Positions 1 through 5,530 of a stretch of DNA of 5,530 nt are shown here, in pieces. A model generated the notes under the pieces. The model did no database searches. It saw only the letters and a program-made list of their open reading frames with translations, and was not told the DNA's origin. This stretch comes from an uncultured Selenomonas sp. (GTDB lineage: Bacteria > Bacillota > Negativicutes > Selenomonadales > Selenomonadaceae), in NCBI GenBank assembly GCA_938045435.1, contig CALIBA010000126.1:1-5530 (forward strand), written 5' to 3'. The first letter of the stretch is position 1. Every line of letters starts with the position of its first letter. A program made the position numbers and the translations under genes.

Positions 1-404
1 ATACCTGATATATATCTAAACTTAAGTATCCTTTTTATCTCTATTTTTTTTACACAATAATGATATAATAATAACGACTCTATTAATAAAATTAATAAAG
101 CTTTTCTTCCTCCCAAGCCGGACATTATACCTGATACAACAATAAGAATGATGAGTTTTATATTCAACGACTTATTAGTACCTTTATACGAATATACTAT
201 AAACAATACTCCATAGTTGACAAATGGTAAGATCCAAGATAATACATCCAAATCTCTGGTTAAGCTTGCTCTATATTTCAAATTTGTAAAAAAGAAATAT
301 ATACCTCCCACTCTATGCATTATTCTAAAGAAAGCTATGGCACCTATTATCCACATTATTATACCAATATACTTGTATTTTTTTTGAAAAAACGTATAAT
401 TAAC
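1..404 (-). pseudogene. Wzy-like oligosaccharide repeat-unit polymerase fragment, 5'-truncated
   Basis: Reading the minus strand gives an open frame of about 134 codons that runs off the left edge. It alternates hydrophobic helices (around IMWIIGAIAFFRIM, the segment beginning VLSWILPFVNYGVL, then IKLIILIVVSG) with short basic loops, including an MSGLGGRKALL motif. This layout resembles the middle of polysaccharide (O-antigen or capsule) repeat-unit polymerases, integral membrane proteins that join lipid-linked sugar units; the assignment is by overall look, not a diagnostic motif. The frame is closed upstream by a TGA at 407-405. The first ATG (356-354) has no ribosome binding site and would start the protein mid-domain, whereas such enzymes usually have well over 100 residues before this point. 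I infer that the N-terminal part was lost when the neighbouring rlo-type operon arrived. Alternatively, it is a short unrelated membrane protein starting at ATG 356. It is much more AT-rich than anything else here, as surface-polysaccharide genes often are. Confidence 0.5.
373..400 (+). promoter_or_regulatory. Predicted sigma-70-type promoter of the rloA/rloB-like operon
   Basis: A perfect -10 hexamer TATAAT lies at 395-400. A weak -35-like TTGTAT lies at 373-378, with a 16-base spacer filled by a T-run and an A-run. Transcription would begin near 407, giving a leader of about 20 bases before the ATG at 428. The promoter overlaps the last recognisable codons of the truncated membrane-protein gene on the other strand, so the operon seems to have brought its own promoter. 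Confidence 0.6.
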
Positions 405-413
405 TCACAGAAA

Positions 414-420
414 GTGAGGA
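414..420 (+). promoter_or_regulatory. Ribosome binding site for the RloA-like ATPase
   Basis: The sequence GTGAGGA ends 7 bases before the ATG at 428. This selects ATG 428 over the out-of-frame ATG at 423, which is too close to the site and opens only a short frame. Confidence 0.6.
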
Positions 421-427
421 CTATGTC

Positions 428-1696
428 ATGTTGGTGCAGTTTAGATTTAAAAATTTTAGGTCGTTTCGTGATGAGGCGGTGTTGGACTTGTCTGCCGCTA
501 AGATGACAGAGTTTTCTGAACGAGTTGTATGCATTGGCGGAGAACGGCTTTTGCGGACTGCTGCGATATATGGCGCAAATGCAAGCGGTAAATCCAACGT
601 TTATCAGGCATTTCACTATATGTCCATGTATGTGGCAGAGTCTTTTATGTACGGAAATGAGGAAGAGAAGCTTACATGGAATAAACCAACACCTTTTTTG
701 CTTGATTCGACATCAGCAAAGGAAGAGTCCTTGTTCGAAGTCTACTTTATGCTTCCCGGAGATTCCAAGGGGAAGATGTATCAGTATGGCTTTTGCGTAA
801 ACAATGAAGGGATTACGGAGGAATGGTTTAACACGAAAGCAAAAACAGCGAAAGAATATAAAACGGTGTTTTATCGTAATGAAAAAGAGAATGAGAAAGA
901 TTTAGATTTATCTGGTTTGCCAAAAAGCAGCAGAGATAACATCGAAGTGGCTTTGGAGCAACGCGTCCTTATTGTATCGCTCGGCGCAAAACTTAAAGTC
1001 GAAATATGCAAGACCATACGGAATTGGTTTTTGGCAAATGAGTTCTCTAATTTCGGCAATCCGATTATGAATTGGTTCCTTTCTCAAAAGTTACCGAGTG
1101 GATTTGCAGACGATAAGAATGTACAGAGAAAGGTCATTGATTATTTTGCAACCTTTGATGACAGTATTAAAGATTTCCAAATTGAAAAGCGTCCGCCGGA
1201 TGAAGAGGAAAAAGATGAATATTATAAAATAGATGCAGTTCATAAAAAAATTGGCTCTGATGAGATGGAGAAAATACCGCTTGGGCAGGAATCGGCAGGC
1301 ACACTGAAGATGTTTGCACTGTATCCTGAATTACAAGCTGTTCTGGAACGTGGCAGTGTTTTTTTTGTCGATGAGCTAAATGCGCGCTTACATCCGCTGC
1401 TTGTTCGCAATGTTTTGCTTATGTTTTTGAATCCGGAAATCAATATAAATTGCGCACAGCTGATTTTTACGACACACGATACATGGCAGATGTCCAATCA
1501 GCTGCTTCGTCGGGATGAGATTTGGTTTACGGAAAAAGATATGAATGGGATTTCCACATTATATTCTATGACAGATATTGTGGATGAAGAAGGAAGTCCT
1601 GTTCGCAAAGATGTAAATTATGAGAAGAATTATCTCTTTGGCAAGTATGGAGCCATTCCGACACTGAAGAATATAGATATTCTTGAGGAGTATTGA
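428..1696 (+). CDS. RloA-like AAA/ABC-type ATPase (AbiLi-like), defence operon
   Basis: This intact 422-residue protein is an ATPase of the RloA/AbiLi group (COG1106-like, AAA_15/AAA_21), related in fold to SMC/Rad50/OLD ATPases. The N-terminus MLVQFRFKNFRSF is the typical first strand of these proteins. Walker A is GANASGKS at residues 49-56. An ABC signature-like segment LGQESAGT lies near 285-292, Walker B VFFVDE at about 311-316 is followed by the family's LHP at 321-323, and a switch histidine sits in TTHD at about 348-351. The C-terminal RRDEIWFTEKD and FGKYGAIP segments are also characteristic. The ATPase presumably acts in the cytoplasm as the sensing or gating subunit, controlling the RloB-like partner encoded one base downstream. 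The family is known from type I restriction loci (R-linked ORFs) and from lactococcal abortive infection AbiL; the phage-defence role here is inferred from family and pairing. The gene has its own promoter and a good ribosome binding site, and is less GC-rich than the genes to its right, consistent with transfer. Confidence 0.9.
   Translation: MLVQFRFKNFRSFRDEAVLDLSAAKMTEFSERVVCIGGERLLRTAAIYGANASGKSNVYQAFHYMSMYVAESFMYGNEEEKLTWNKPTPFLLDSTSAKEESLFEVYFMLPGDSKGKMYQYGFCVNNEGITEEWFNTKAKTAKEYKTVFYRNEKENEKDLDLSGLPKSSRDNIEVALEQRVLIVSLGAKLKVEICKTIRNWFLANEFSNFGNPIMNWFLSQKLPSGFADDKNVQRKVIDYFATFDDSIKDFQIEKRPPDEEEKDEYYKIDAVHKKIGSDEMEKIPLGQESAGTLKMFALYPELQAVLERGSVFFVDELNARLHPLLVRNVLLMFLNPEININCAQLIFTTHDTWQMSNQLLRRDEIWFTEKDMNGISTLYSMTDIVDEEGSPVRKDVNYEKNYLFGKYGAIPTLKNIDILEEY
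1685..1690 (+). promoter_or_regulatory. Ribosome binding site for the RloB-like gene, inside the ATPase gene end
   Basis: GAGGAG within the last codons of the ATPase gene ends 7 bases before ATG 1698. It identifies ATG 1698 as the start and excludes the in-frame TTG at 1683, which lies upstream of the site. The stop of the first gene (1694-1696) and this start are one base apart, so translation is probably coupled. Confidence 0.75.
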
Positions 1697-1697
1697 A

Positions 1698-2339
1698 ATG
1701 GCGAAAAAAGATCGAATGGGGGCGCGTGTAAAACGCGATCAGAAAAAACCATTCAAAATGGCTGCAATGAAATATTATCTGATTGTCACAGATACAGAGG
1801 CAACAGAGAAGCATTATTTTGAAGGTCTGCGTCGAAACTTGCCGCAGGATGTGCAAGAAAAGATCTGCCTTAAAGTATATCGTGCAAAGACTGCCGAAAT
1901 GGTTGAAAAGTGCAAGTCGCTTGCAGCGTACATGCCGCAGTATCGTAATCTCTGGATTGTCTTTGACAGGGATCAAGTGGCAAACTTCGATGAGATCATT
2001 GATGAGGCGAAGAGCTGCGGCATATCTGCAGGGTGGTCGAATCCCTGTTTTGAGATATGGCTGTTTGCATATTTTGGATGGATGCCGATGTTGACAGAAT
2101 CACAGCGATGCTGCCGTGAATTTGGTCGTGTTTATGAAAGAGAAACCGGACAAAAATATGAAAAATCCGATGTGCGATTGTACGAAAAACTTTATGAACA
2201 TGGGGATGAACAAGGTGCACTGAGGATGGCAAAACAAAGATTGGAACAACACTGTCGAGAGGGGAAAAAACGACCTTCTGAAATGTATCCGGCGACGACC
2301 ATACATGAATTGGTTGCCGCGATTCGAGGAAATGGATGA
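1698..2339 (+). CDS. RloB-like Toprim-type putative nuclease (AbiLii-like), defence operon
   Basis: This intact 213-residue protein, second in the operon, belongs to the RloB-like family (PF13707) as judged by its order of motifs. A basic N-terminal tail (residues 1-25) is followed by YYLIVTDTEATEKHYFEGL (26-44), WIVFDRDQVANFDEII (86-101), then GWSNPCFEIW (112-121). RloB-like proteins have a Toprim-like fold in which an acidic residue after the first strand and a DxD (here D90-R-D92) bind metal. The SNPCFE[IL]W block is the family's signature. The usual EG..TE of strand one is DT..TE here (D32, E37), so aspartate replaces the common glutamate. In paired systems this subunit is thought to be the effector, perhaps a nuclease acting on DNA or RNA, held by the ATPase. 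That activity is inferred. The C-terminal part (about 150-205) has conserved-looking KPSEM-like and TTIHELV segments. The start is set by the GAGGAG at 1685; there is no signal peptide or membrane segment. Confidence 0.85.
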   Translation: MAKKDRMGARVKRDQKKPFKMAAMKYYLIVTDTEATEKHYFEGLRRNLPQDVQEKICLKVYRAKTAEMVEKCKSLAAYMPQYRNLWIVFDRDQVANFDEIIDEAKSCGISAGWSNPCFEIWLFAYFGWMPMLTESQRCCREFGRVYERETGQKYEKSDVRLYEKLYEHGDEQGALRMAKQRLEQHCREGKKRPSEMYPATTIHELVAAIRGNG

Positions 2340-2341
2340 AA

Positions 2342-2392
2342 ATATACGAAAACACCCCGCAAGGATCGACCTTGCGGGGCGGTTTCGTATAT
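2342..2392. terminator. Bidirectional Rho-independent terminator, long near-perfect palindrome
   Basis: An uninterrupted 10-bp stem, CCCCGCAAGG (2355-2364) with CCTTGCGGGG (2370-2379), encloses a 5-base ATCGA loop. The arms continue outward as 2342-2354 and 2380-2392 with 11 of 13 positions paired, so the whole 51-base segment is nearly palindromic. It starts 2 bases after the rloB-like stop and ends 2 bases before the hexokinase stop on the other strand. A T-run follows the inner stem on the minus strand (TTTT at 2352-2349) and a TTT on the plus strand (2383-2385). It therefore separates two convergent transcription units. Confidence 0.85.
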
Positions 2393-2535
2393 GCTCAGTT
2401 TCTCTCTGTCATCGCAGCGGCGAGTGCTGCGCCGAGGGCAGAGCCTGTGTTTTCGAGAATGATCTTGACGTTGACAGCCTCGTCCAGGAGGAGTGTGTCG
2501 AGCGCACCACGCAGGTGATGGGCGACGAGGGGGAA

Positions 2536-2541
2536 CCTTTT
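2536..2541 (-). other. Frameshift site in hexokinase, 3' lesion
   Basis: On the minus strand the run AAAAGG is followed by a C-run. The frame reading IDGSVYEK passes into a meaningless tail extending past the terminator, while the +1-shifted frame continues the expected hexokinase C-terminus (FPLVAHHLRGALDTLL through the stop at 2397-2395). Removing one base here restores the frame. Confidence 0.75.
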
Positions 2542-3388
2542 CGTAGACGGAGCCATCAATGGCGACGTACTGGTTCTCGAGTGAGGTTTCTCCTGCGCGG
2601 TGGCGGATGATGCCGGCAAAGGTTGCTGCAACGATGCGTGCAGAGCGTGTGATAACGGCGGCGGCAAGCTTCTGAAGGAGCGTACGCTCTGCGGCGCTGA
2701 AAGTCATGCCCGTCTTTGCCTCGATGACGGCACCCGCCGCATGGCGGTCAAGATAGGCATCCGCAACGATTTCGGACAGCTCGATGCTCGTAAAGGGATA
2801 GGCGCCGTCCTGTCCCAAAAGATCGGCGAGCGCTGTGCCGTAGAGTTGACCGAGATAGCGCCCCGAGACCATCTTCTCAAGCCGTTGGGCGCCGGGATAC
2901 TCTGATGCTGTGTCGATGATGGCATCGTATTTTGAGATGGGGAGTTTCCCAAAGGCGCCGGACTCCATGTTGATGACGCTTGCCGGCTCACTGCCGTCCG
3001 CGAATGCCTCGTAATAACAGGTGTTGTGCCCCGTTGCATAAATTGAGCCGATATAAGTGTGTTCGTGCTTGTATGCCGCCGCGAGCAGTACCGCAACCGT
3101 ATCGTTGATGACAGCGACGGGGACGACGTTCGTCATGCCGCGCCGTGCGAGTGCCTCCTTGAGGAGGTCGTTGACAACCTTGCCCTCAACACCCTGCGTG
3201 GCGAACTCCTTCGTCCAGACGATGAGCTTCGCGTTGTTGAGGTTAGTCTGCTGTGAGGGGAAGGAGAAGGTATGTCCGAGGAGATATTTCGTCTCCCGAT
3301 TCCCGTCGATTGCTTCGTCGATGATGGAGGCGAGGAAGTCAAACATCTCCTCCGCCGTCGCATTCGCGCTGATGTAGTCATAGACACC

Positions 3389-3401
3389 GGGGAGGGAGCG
3401 G
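3389..3401 (-). other. Frameshift site in hexokinase, 5' lesion
   Basis: The minus strand reads CCGCTCCCTCCCC just before GGTGTCTATGAC. The upstream frame ends soon after at a TGA, whereas hexokinase homology resumes as GVYDYISANATAEEMFDF in the next frame. The lesion lies in the C-rich runs and is one extra base or two missing bases; which cannot be told without a homologue. Confidence 0.75.
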
Positions 3402-3688
3402 CTTTGCGACCTTGCTCAGTACCTCGTATTCGCCGCCTCCTTTGAGGAGGATGCGCTGGGCGCGAACGTTCGTGCCGCTGAAGTCGAGTGCGAGGAAGGC
3501 ACCGTGCTCTTTGCCGCTCGGAAGATCCGTATAAGAGCGGAGCATACGGAGTGTCGCGTCCTTCTTACCCGCAAGACCGGCGCGCATGTCGGCACGGAAA
3601 TCGTCGGCGATGTTGCGGAGCGCATCGTCATCCAAGGTAAAGTCGGCTTTTATCTCGTCAAATTTTTCACGATCAAATCCCATGATGA

Positions 3689-3696
3689 CTCCTCCC
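3689..3696 (-). promoter_or_regulatory. Ribosome binding site of the hexokinase gene
   Basis: GGGAGGAG on the minus strand lies 5 bases before ATG 3683. It is the strongest such site in the window apart from that of the HAD gene. It fixes the start as MGFDREKF and rules out the longer TTG-initiated reading. Confidence 0.75.
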
Positions 3697-3833
3697 AAAG
3701 AAAATTATTTTGTGTTTCGGGGACACCCCCTATGCTGACCTGTCCGAGAAGAAAGCCCGTAGGAAGCAGCTGATCAGAAAAACAGGCCGTATGTAAAACG
3801 TTCCAAGAACACGAGCGTCAGTGATATGTGATT

Positions 3834-4610
3834 TTAACGGAAGTGATCGAGCATTGCGCCGACACTCGGGAAAACTTCCTTTGCCCGGGTTTGGATCTCC
3901 TTGCGCGCTGTGGTGAGAGAATAGCCGTCGAATGCTTTCAGCATCGGCAGGTCATTCGTTTCATCGCCGATGGCGTAAACCTCTGCGCCATCCCATCCCA
4001 TGACGGAGAGGAGTTTGCGTATGCCTGCGTCTTTTCCAATGCCCACAGGCGTGATGTCGAGACTGCACGCGTTCGGAAATGCGTGAATTTTGTTTCCGAG
4101 TTTTGCGTTCAGCACCGCCGCGCATTCGTCGGACAGCGCGGGCTCGTGGAAGCCAAGCGAGAATTGCTGAATCCCCGTCAGCCCTCCGATCTCACTCTCC
4201 TCGATGTAGACGATGGGAAAGGCCCAGTCCTTTGCCTCACGCTCGATCCACGAGCCTTCGGAAGGGTGACAGAGGTAGGTCACATCTGCCGCCGAGAAGG
4301 CAAAGTGGAACGATTGCTGTGCACGCGGCTCCGCCGCAATCGCCGTGAGCGCATGAGGATCAATCTCTGCCTAAAATCGCACTGCGCCATCTGCGCCTCG
4401 TATGATGCCGCCGTTGTTGCATACGGTATAGTCGAACTCCACACCGTATGCACGCAGCTGTGGGACGAGCATTCCGTAGTCGCGTCCCGAGACGATACCA
4501 AACTTATGCCCGGCGGCACGCCAGCGTGCAATGCCCGCCTTTGTCTCCTCGTCGATGGCACCGCCTCGCAGGAGTGTGCCGTCGTAGTCACCTGCCGCTA
4601 CTTTTATCAT
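3834..4610 (-). pseudogene. Cof-type HAD-IIB sugar-phosphatase-like protein with in-frame TAG
   Basis: One frame of 258 codons reads as a haloacid dehalogenase superfamily phosphatase of the Cof/IIB type, about normal length, interrupted by a TAG at codon 80. Motif I is GDYDGTL with D8 as nucleophile and D10 as acid/base. Motif II is the serine in IVSGRD (S41), motif III lysine is in GIGKDAG (about 193), and motif IV is GDETND (about 215-220). These are cytoplasmic Mg-dependent phosphatases, usually of phosphorylated sugars or cofactors. The substrate cannot be read here, though its place between a glucosidase and a hexokinase suggests a hexose phosphate. The start at 4610-4608 overlaps the glucosidase stop as ATGA and follows AGGAGG closely, so it is translationally coupled. 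The two halves are in the same frame and each carries proper family motifs, so a single substitution explains the break. Separate expression of the halves would split the active site (motifs I-II from III-IV) and probably abolish activity. Confidence 0.85.
4371..4373 (-). other. In-frame TAG interrupting the HAD gene
   Basis: The minus strand reads CGATTT-TAG-GCAGAG, that is R-F-stop-A-E, with homology-like coding continuing in the same frame (AEIDPHALTAIA). A single change from CAG, AAG, GAG or TGG would produce it. The site falls at codon 80, where the cap domain would begin. Confidence 0.8.
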
Positions 4611-4614
4611 AGTT

Positions 4615-4621
4615 CCTCCTC
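4615..4621 (-). promoter_or_regulatory. Ribosome binding site of the HAD gene, inside the glucosidase gene end
   Basis: GAGGAGG on the minus strand encodes the last glutamates of the glucosidase and lies 4 bases before ATG 4610. Together with the ATGA stop/start overlap it indicates translational coupling of the two genes. Confidence 0.7.
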
Positions 4622-5132
4622 ATAGATGACCGCTTCGAGCGGACGGAGCATTGTGTTTGGGGCATCCGCATAGCTTCCGATGAGCCGCTTCCCCCTTAAG
4701 AAGCCATCGGGAAGCGCCGCCGATTCTGTGCTGAAGTTGACCGCCGTCAGAATGCGCCGTGTCCCTTCCGTGCGGGAGAACGCATAGATTTGCTCGTGAT
4801 CTTTCAGCAGTTCCTCATATGCGCCGCCGAGCAGCACAGGATTCGTCCTACGCAGACGGATGAGCTGCTTGTAGTAGGAAAGTACCGAATCCGCATTCTG
4901 CGCCTCATGTGCCGCGTTAACTGTACGGTAGTTTTCGTTTACGGGCAGCCACGGTGTGCCTGTCGTAAAGCCTGCATGGGCGGTATTGTCCCACTGCATC
5001 GGCGTGCGTGCGTTGTTGCGGCTGTTGAAGTGAACGAAGCTGAGTGCCTCTGCGGGCGAAAATCCCTCCTTCAGTGCAAGCTCGTACTGCCCGTGGGACG
5101 AAATATCATCATAAGCGTCGATGCTGTCCCAA

Positions 5133-5135
5133 TTT
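5133..5135 (-). other. Frameshift site in the glucosidase gene
   Basis: A three-A run on the coding strand (AGC-AAA-TTG-GGA) should be two As (AGC-AAT-TGG-GAC) for the conserved GMSNWDSIDAYDDI sequence to read through. As written, the frame hits a TGA at the LGQHRRL tail. This is the best-resolved of the three frameshifts because the expected sequence is well known in the family. Confidence 0.85.
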
Positions 5136-5530
5136 GCTCATGCCAAGCTCCTCGCCCTCATAGATGAAGGGGGTGCCGCGCAGCGTCATGAGGACGGATG
5201 CAAGTGCTTTTGCGGCAAGCCGTGTATCTCCGCCATGCGGGAAGAAGTAATTGACGAAGCGTGCGCGGTCGTGGTTCTCGAAGTAGATCGGGTACCAACC
5301 CTCTTTGGCAACGCCCGCCTGACTTGCCGAGAGTGCGCCCTTAAGCTTTGTGAGCGGCCACGGCAGCATCTTCGACCAGCATTCGCCGCCCTCGTAGGGG
5401 ACAAGGACGTGCGCGAACTCGAACAGCATCGAGAACACACCGTTTTCGCCGACCCAGTCGGGCAGCTCTGCGACCGAGACACCGTTTGCCTCGCCGACGG
5501 TGAAGATGTCGTGTCCGTCAAAGACTTCCC

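Larger units (their letters stand above)
2395..3683 (-). pseudogene. Eukaryote-type hexokinase, broken by two frameshifts
   Basis: The three-frame reading restores a hexokinase of about 428 residues (ATP + glucose to glucose 6-phosphate, cytoplasmic). Motifs in order are LALDFSGTNVR (residues 64-74, phosphate-1 loop), the sugar-binding segments HTFSFPS and WTKEF, catalytic Asp in VINDTVAVLL, YATGHNTCY (phosphate/adenosine site), NMESGAFG, and LEKMVSGRYLG. These are signatures of the eukaryotic hexokinase family, not of bacterial ROK glucokinases. The usual DLGGTN or DFGGTN is DFSGTN. ATG 3683 is chosen because GGGAGGAG (3696-3689) lies 5 bases ahead; the TTG at 3698 falls at the edge of that site. 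The frame breaks near 3389-3401, between AKPL and GVYDYI, and again near 2536-2541, between VYEK and FPLVAHH; each needs one base fewer or two more. The gene is last in a minus-strand sugar cluster and ends at the shared palindromic terminator. The 150-base leader holds a short GGGG-ACA-CCCC hairpin (3719-3729) and no convincing promoter. True decay and sequencing error are both possible. Confidence 0.88.
4607..5530 (-). pseudogene. GH13 alpha-glucosidase (oligo-1,6-glucosidase-like), 3' part, one frameshift
   Basis: The gene enters from the right edge and covers the second half of a glycoside hydrolase family 13 enzyme, most like subfamily 31 (oligo-1,6-glucosidase, alpha-glucosidase or dextran glucosidase). 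Visible conserved regions are FTVGEANGV, with the acid/base glutamate at 5492-5490, and YFENHD, with the transition-state-stabilising aspartate at 5270-5268. TPFIYEGEELGM and SRNNARTPMQWD follow and are typical of this subfamily. A C-terminal beta domain ends in YEEEL. The nucleophile aspartate region lies outside the window. The frame breaks in the TTT at 5133-5135 (AAA on the coding strand): deleting one base changes MSKLGQ to MSNWDSIDAYDDISSHG, the standard continuation. The enzyme would release glucose from short alpha-glucans, matching the hexokinase downstream; trehalose-6-phosphate hydrolase is a related alternative. It is first of the visible minus-strand genes, overlaps the HAD gene by 4 bases, and its end contains that gene's ribosome binding site. 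Confidence 0.88.

Noticed and set aside
315..506. Short plus-strand open frame overlapping the start of the ATPase gene
   Set aside because: It overlaps the promoter and the beginning of a well-supported gene, has no ribosome binding site, and its translation resembles nothing known.
1683..1697. TTG at 1683 as start of the RloB-like protein
   Set aside because: It lies before the GAGGAG site that sits correctly for ATG 1698, and it adds only five residues without family support.
300..2400. Retron, CRISPR or restriction-modification components around the ATPase/RloB-like pair
   Set aside because: No reverse transcriptase, repeat array, methylase or HsdR-like frame is present within the window. 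The pair stands alone here, although flanking sequence is not visible.
2192..2535. Extension of the middle hexokinase frame through the terminator into the rloB-like gene
   Set aside because: After VYEK the translation becomes Arg/Pro-rich and unrelated to hexokinase, and it crosses the palindrome. The real C-terminus continues in the next frame to the stop at 2397-2395.
3719..3730. Short GGGG-ACA-CCCC hairpin in the hexokinase leader as a riboswitch or attenuator
   Set aside because: The stem is only 4 bp and has no T-run or alternative pairing partner that I can see. It is noted in the hexokinase entry but is not supported as a regulator.
3790..3806. Catabolite-repression-like operator (TGTAAAACGTTCCAA) between the HAD and hexokinase genes
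   Set aside because: The spacing around the central CG does not match the cre consensus and the two halves are only partly symmetric, so it is no better than chance.
3828..4625. A 265-codon open frame on the plus strand opposite the HAD gene
   Set aside because: It is antisense to a frame carrying all four HAD motifs. Its own translation is rich in Cys and Arg with no recognisable domain, as expected of a shadow frame in GC-rich DNA.

Overview
The window is bacterial and looks like a Firmicute, most plausibly a Negativicute of the Selenomonas type. That assignment is inferred from the strong GGAGG-type ribosome binding sites, a GC-rich glucan/glucose cluster with a eukaryote-type bacterial hexokinase, and an abrupt junction with an AT-rich accessory segment. 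No rRNA, tRNA, CRISPR array or insertion sequence is visible.

Layout from left to right. Positions 1-404 (minus strand, very AT-rich) hold the remains of a multi-pass membrane protein resembling an oligosaccharide repeat-unit (Wzy-like) polymerase. It runs off the left edge and seems to lack its N-terminal part, because its frame meets a stop at 405-407, just beside the promoter of the next operon. Positions 373-2392 (plus strand, intermediate composition) are a compact two-gene unit: a consensus -10 promoter, an RloA-like AAA/ABC-type ATPase (428-1696), an RloB-like Toprim-type protein one base downstream (1698-2339), and a long palindromic terminator (2342-2392). This ATPase plus Toprim/RloB pairing matches the AbiL type of phage-defence module and is analogous to OLD and PARIS systems.

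Positions 2395-5530 (minus strand, GC-rich, read right to left) hold a sugar-use cluster: a GH13 alpha-glucosidase (N-terminus beyond the right edge), a Cof-type HAD-IIB phosphatase overlapping it by 4 bases, and, after 150 bases, a eukaryote-type hexokinase. The expected logic is that the glucosidase frees glucose from short glucans, the hexokinase makes glucose 6-phosphate, and the phosphatase acts on some phosphosugar.

All three sugar genes are broken as written: two frameshifts in the hexokinase, one in the glucosidase, and an in-frame TAG in the HAD gene. All three frameshifts have the same sign (one extra base, or two missing), whereas the defence pair is intact. Either the cluster is decaying or this sequence carries uncorrected indel errors; the sequence alone cannot decide. 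The most interesting element is the intact RloA/RloB-like pair, whose RloB member has an unusual first acidic motif, next to a truncated surface-polysaccharide gene.
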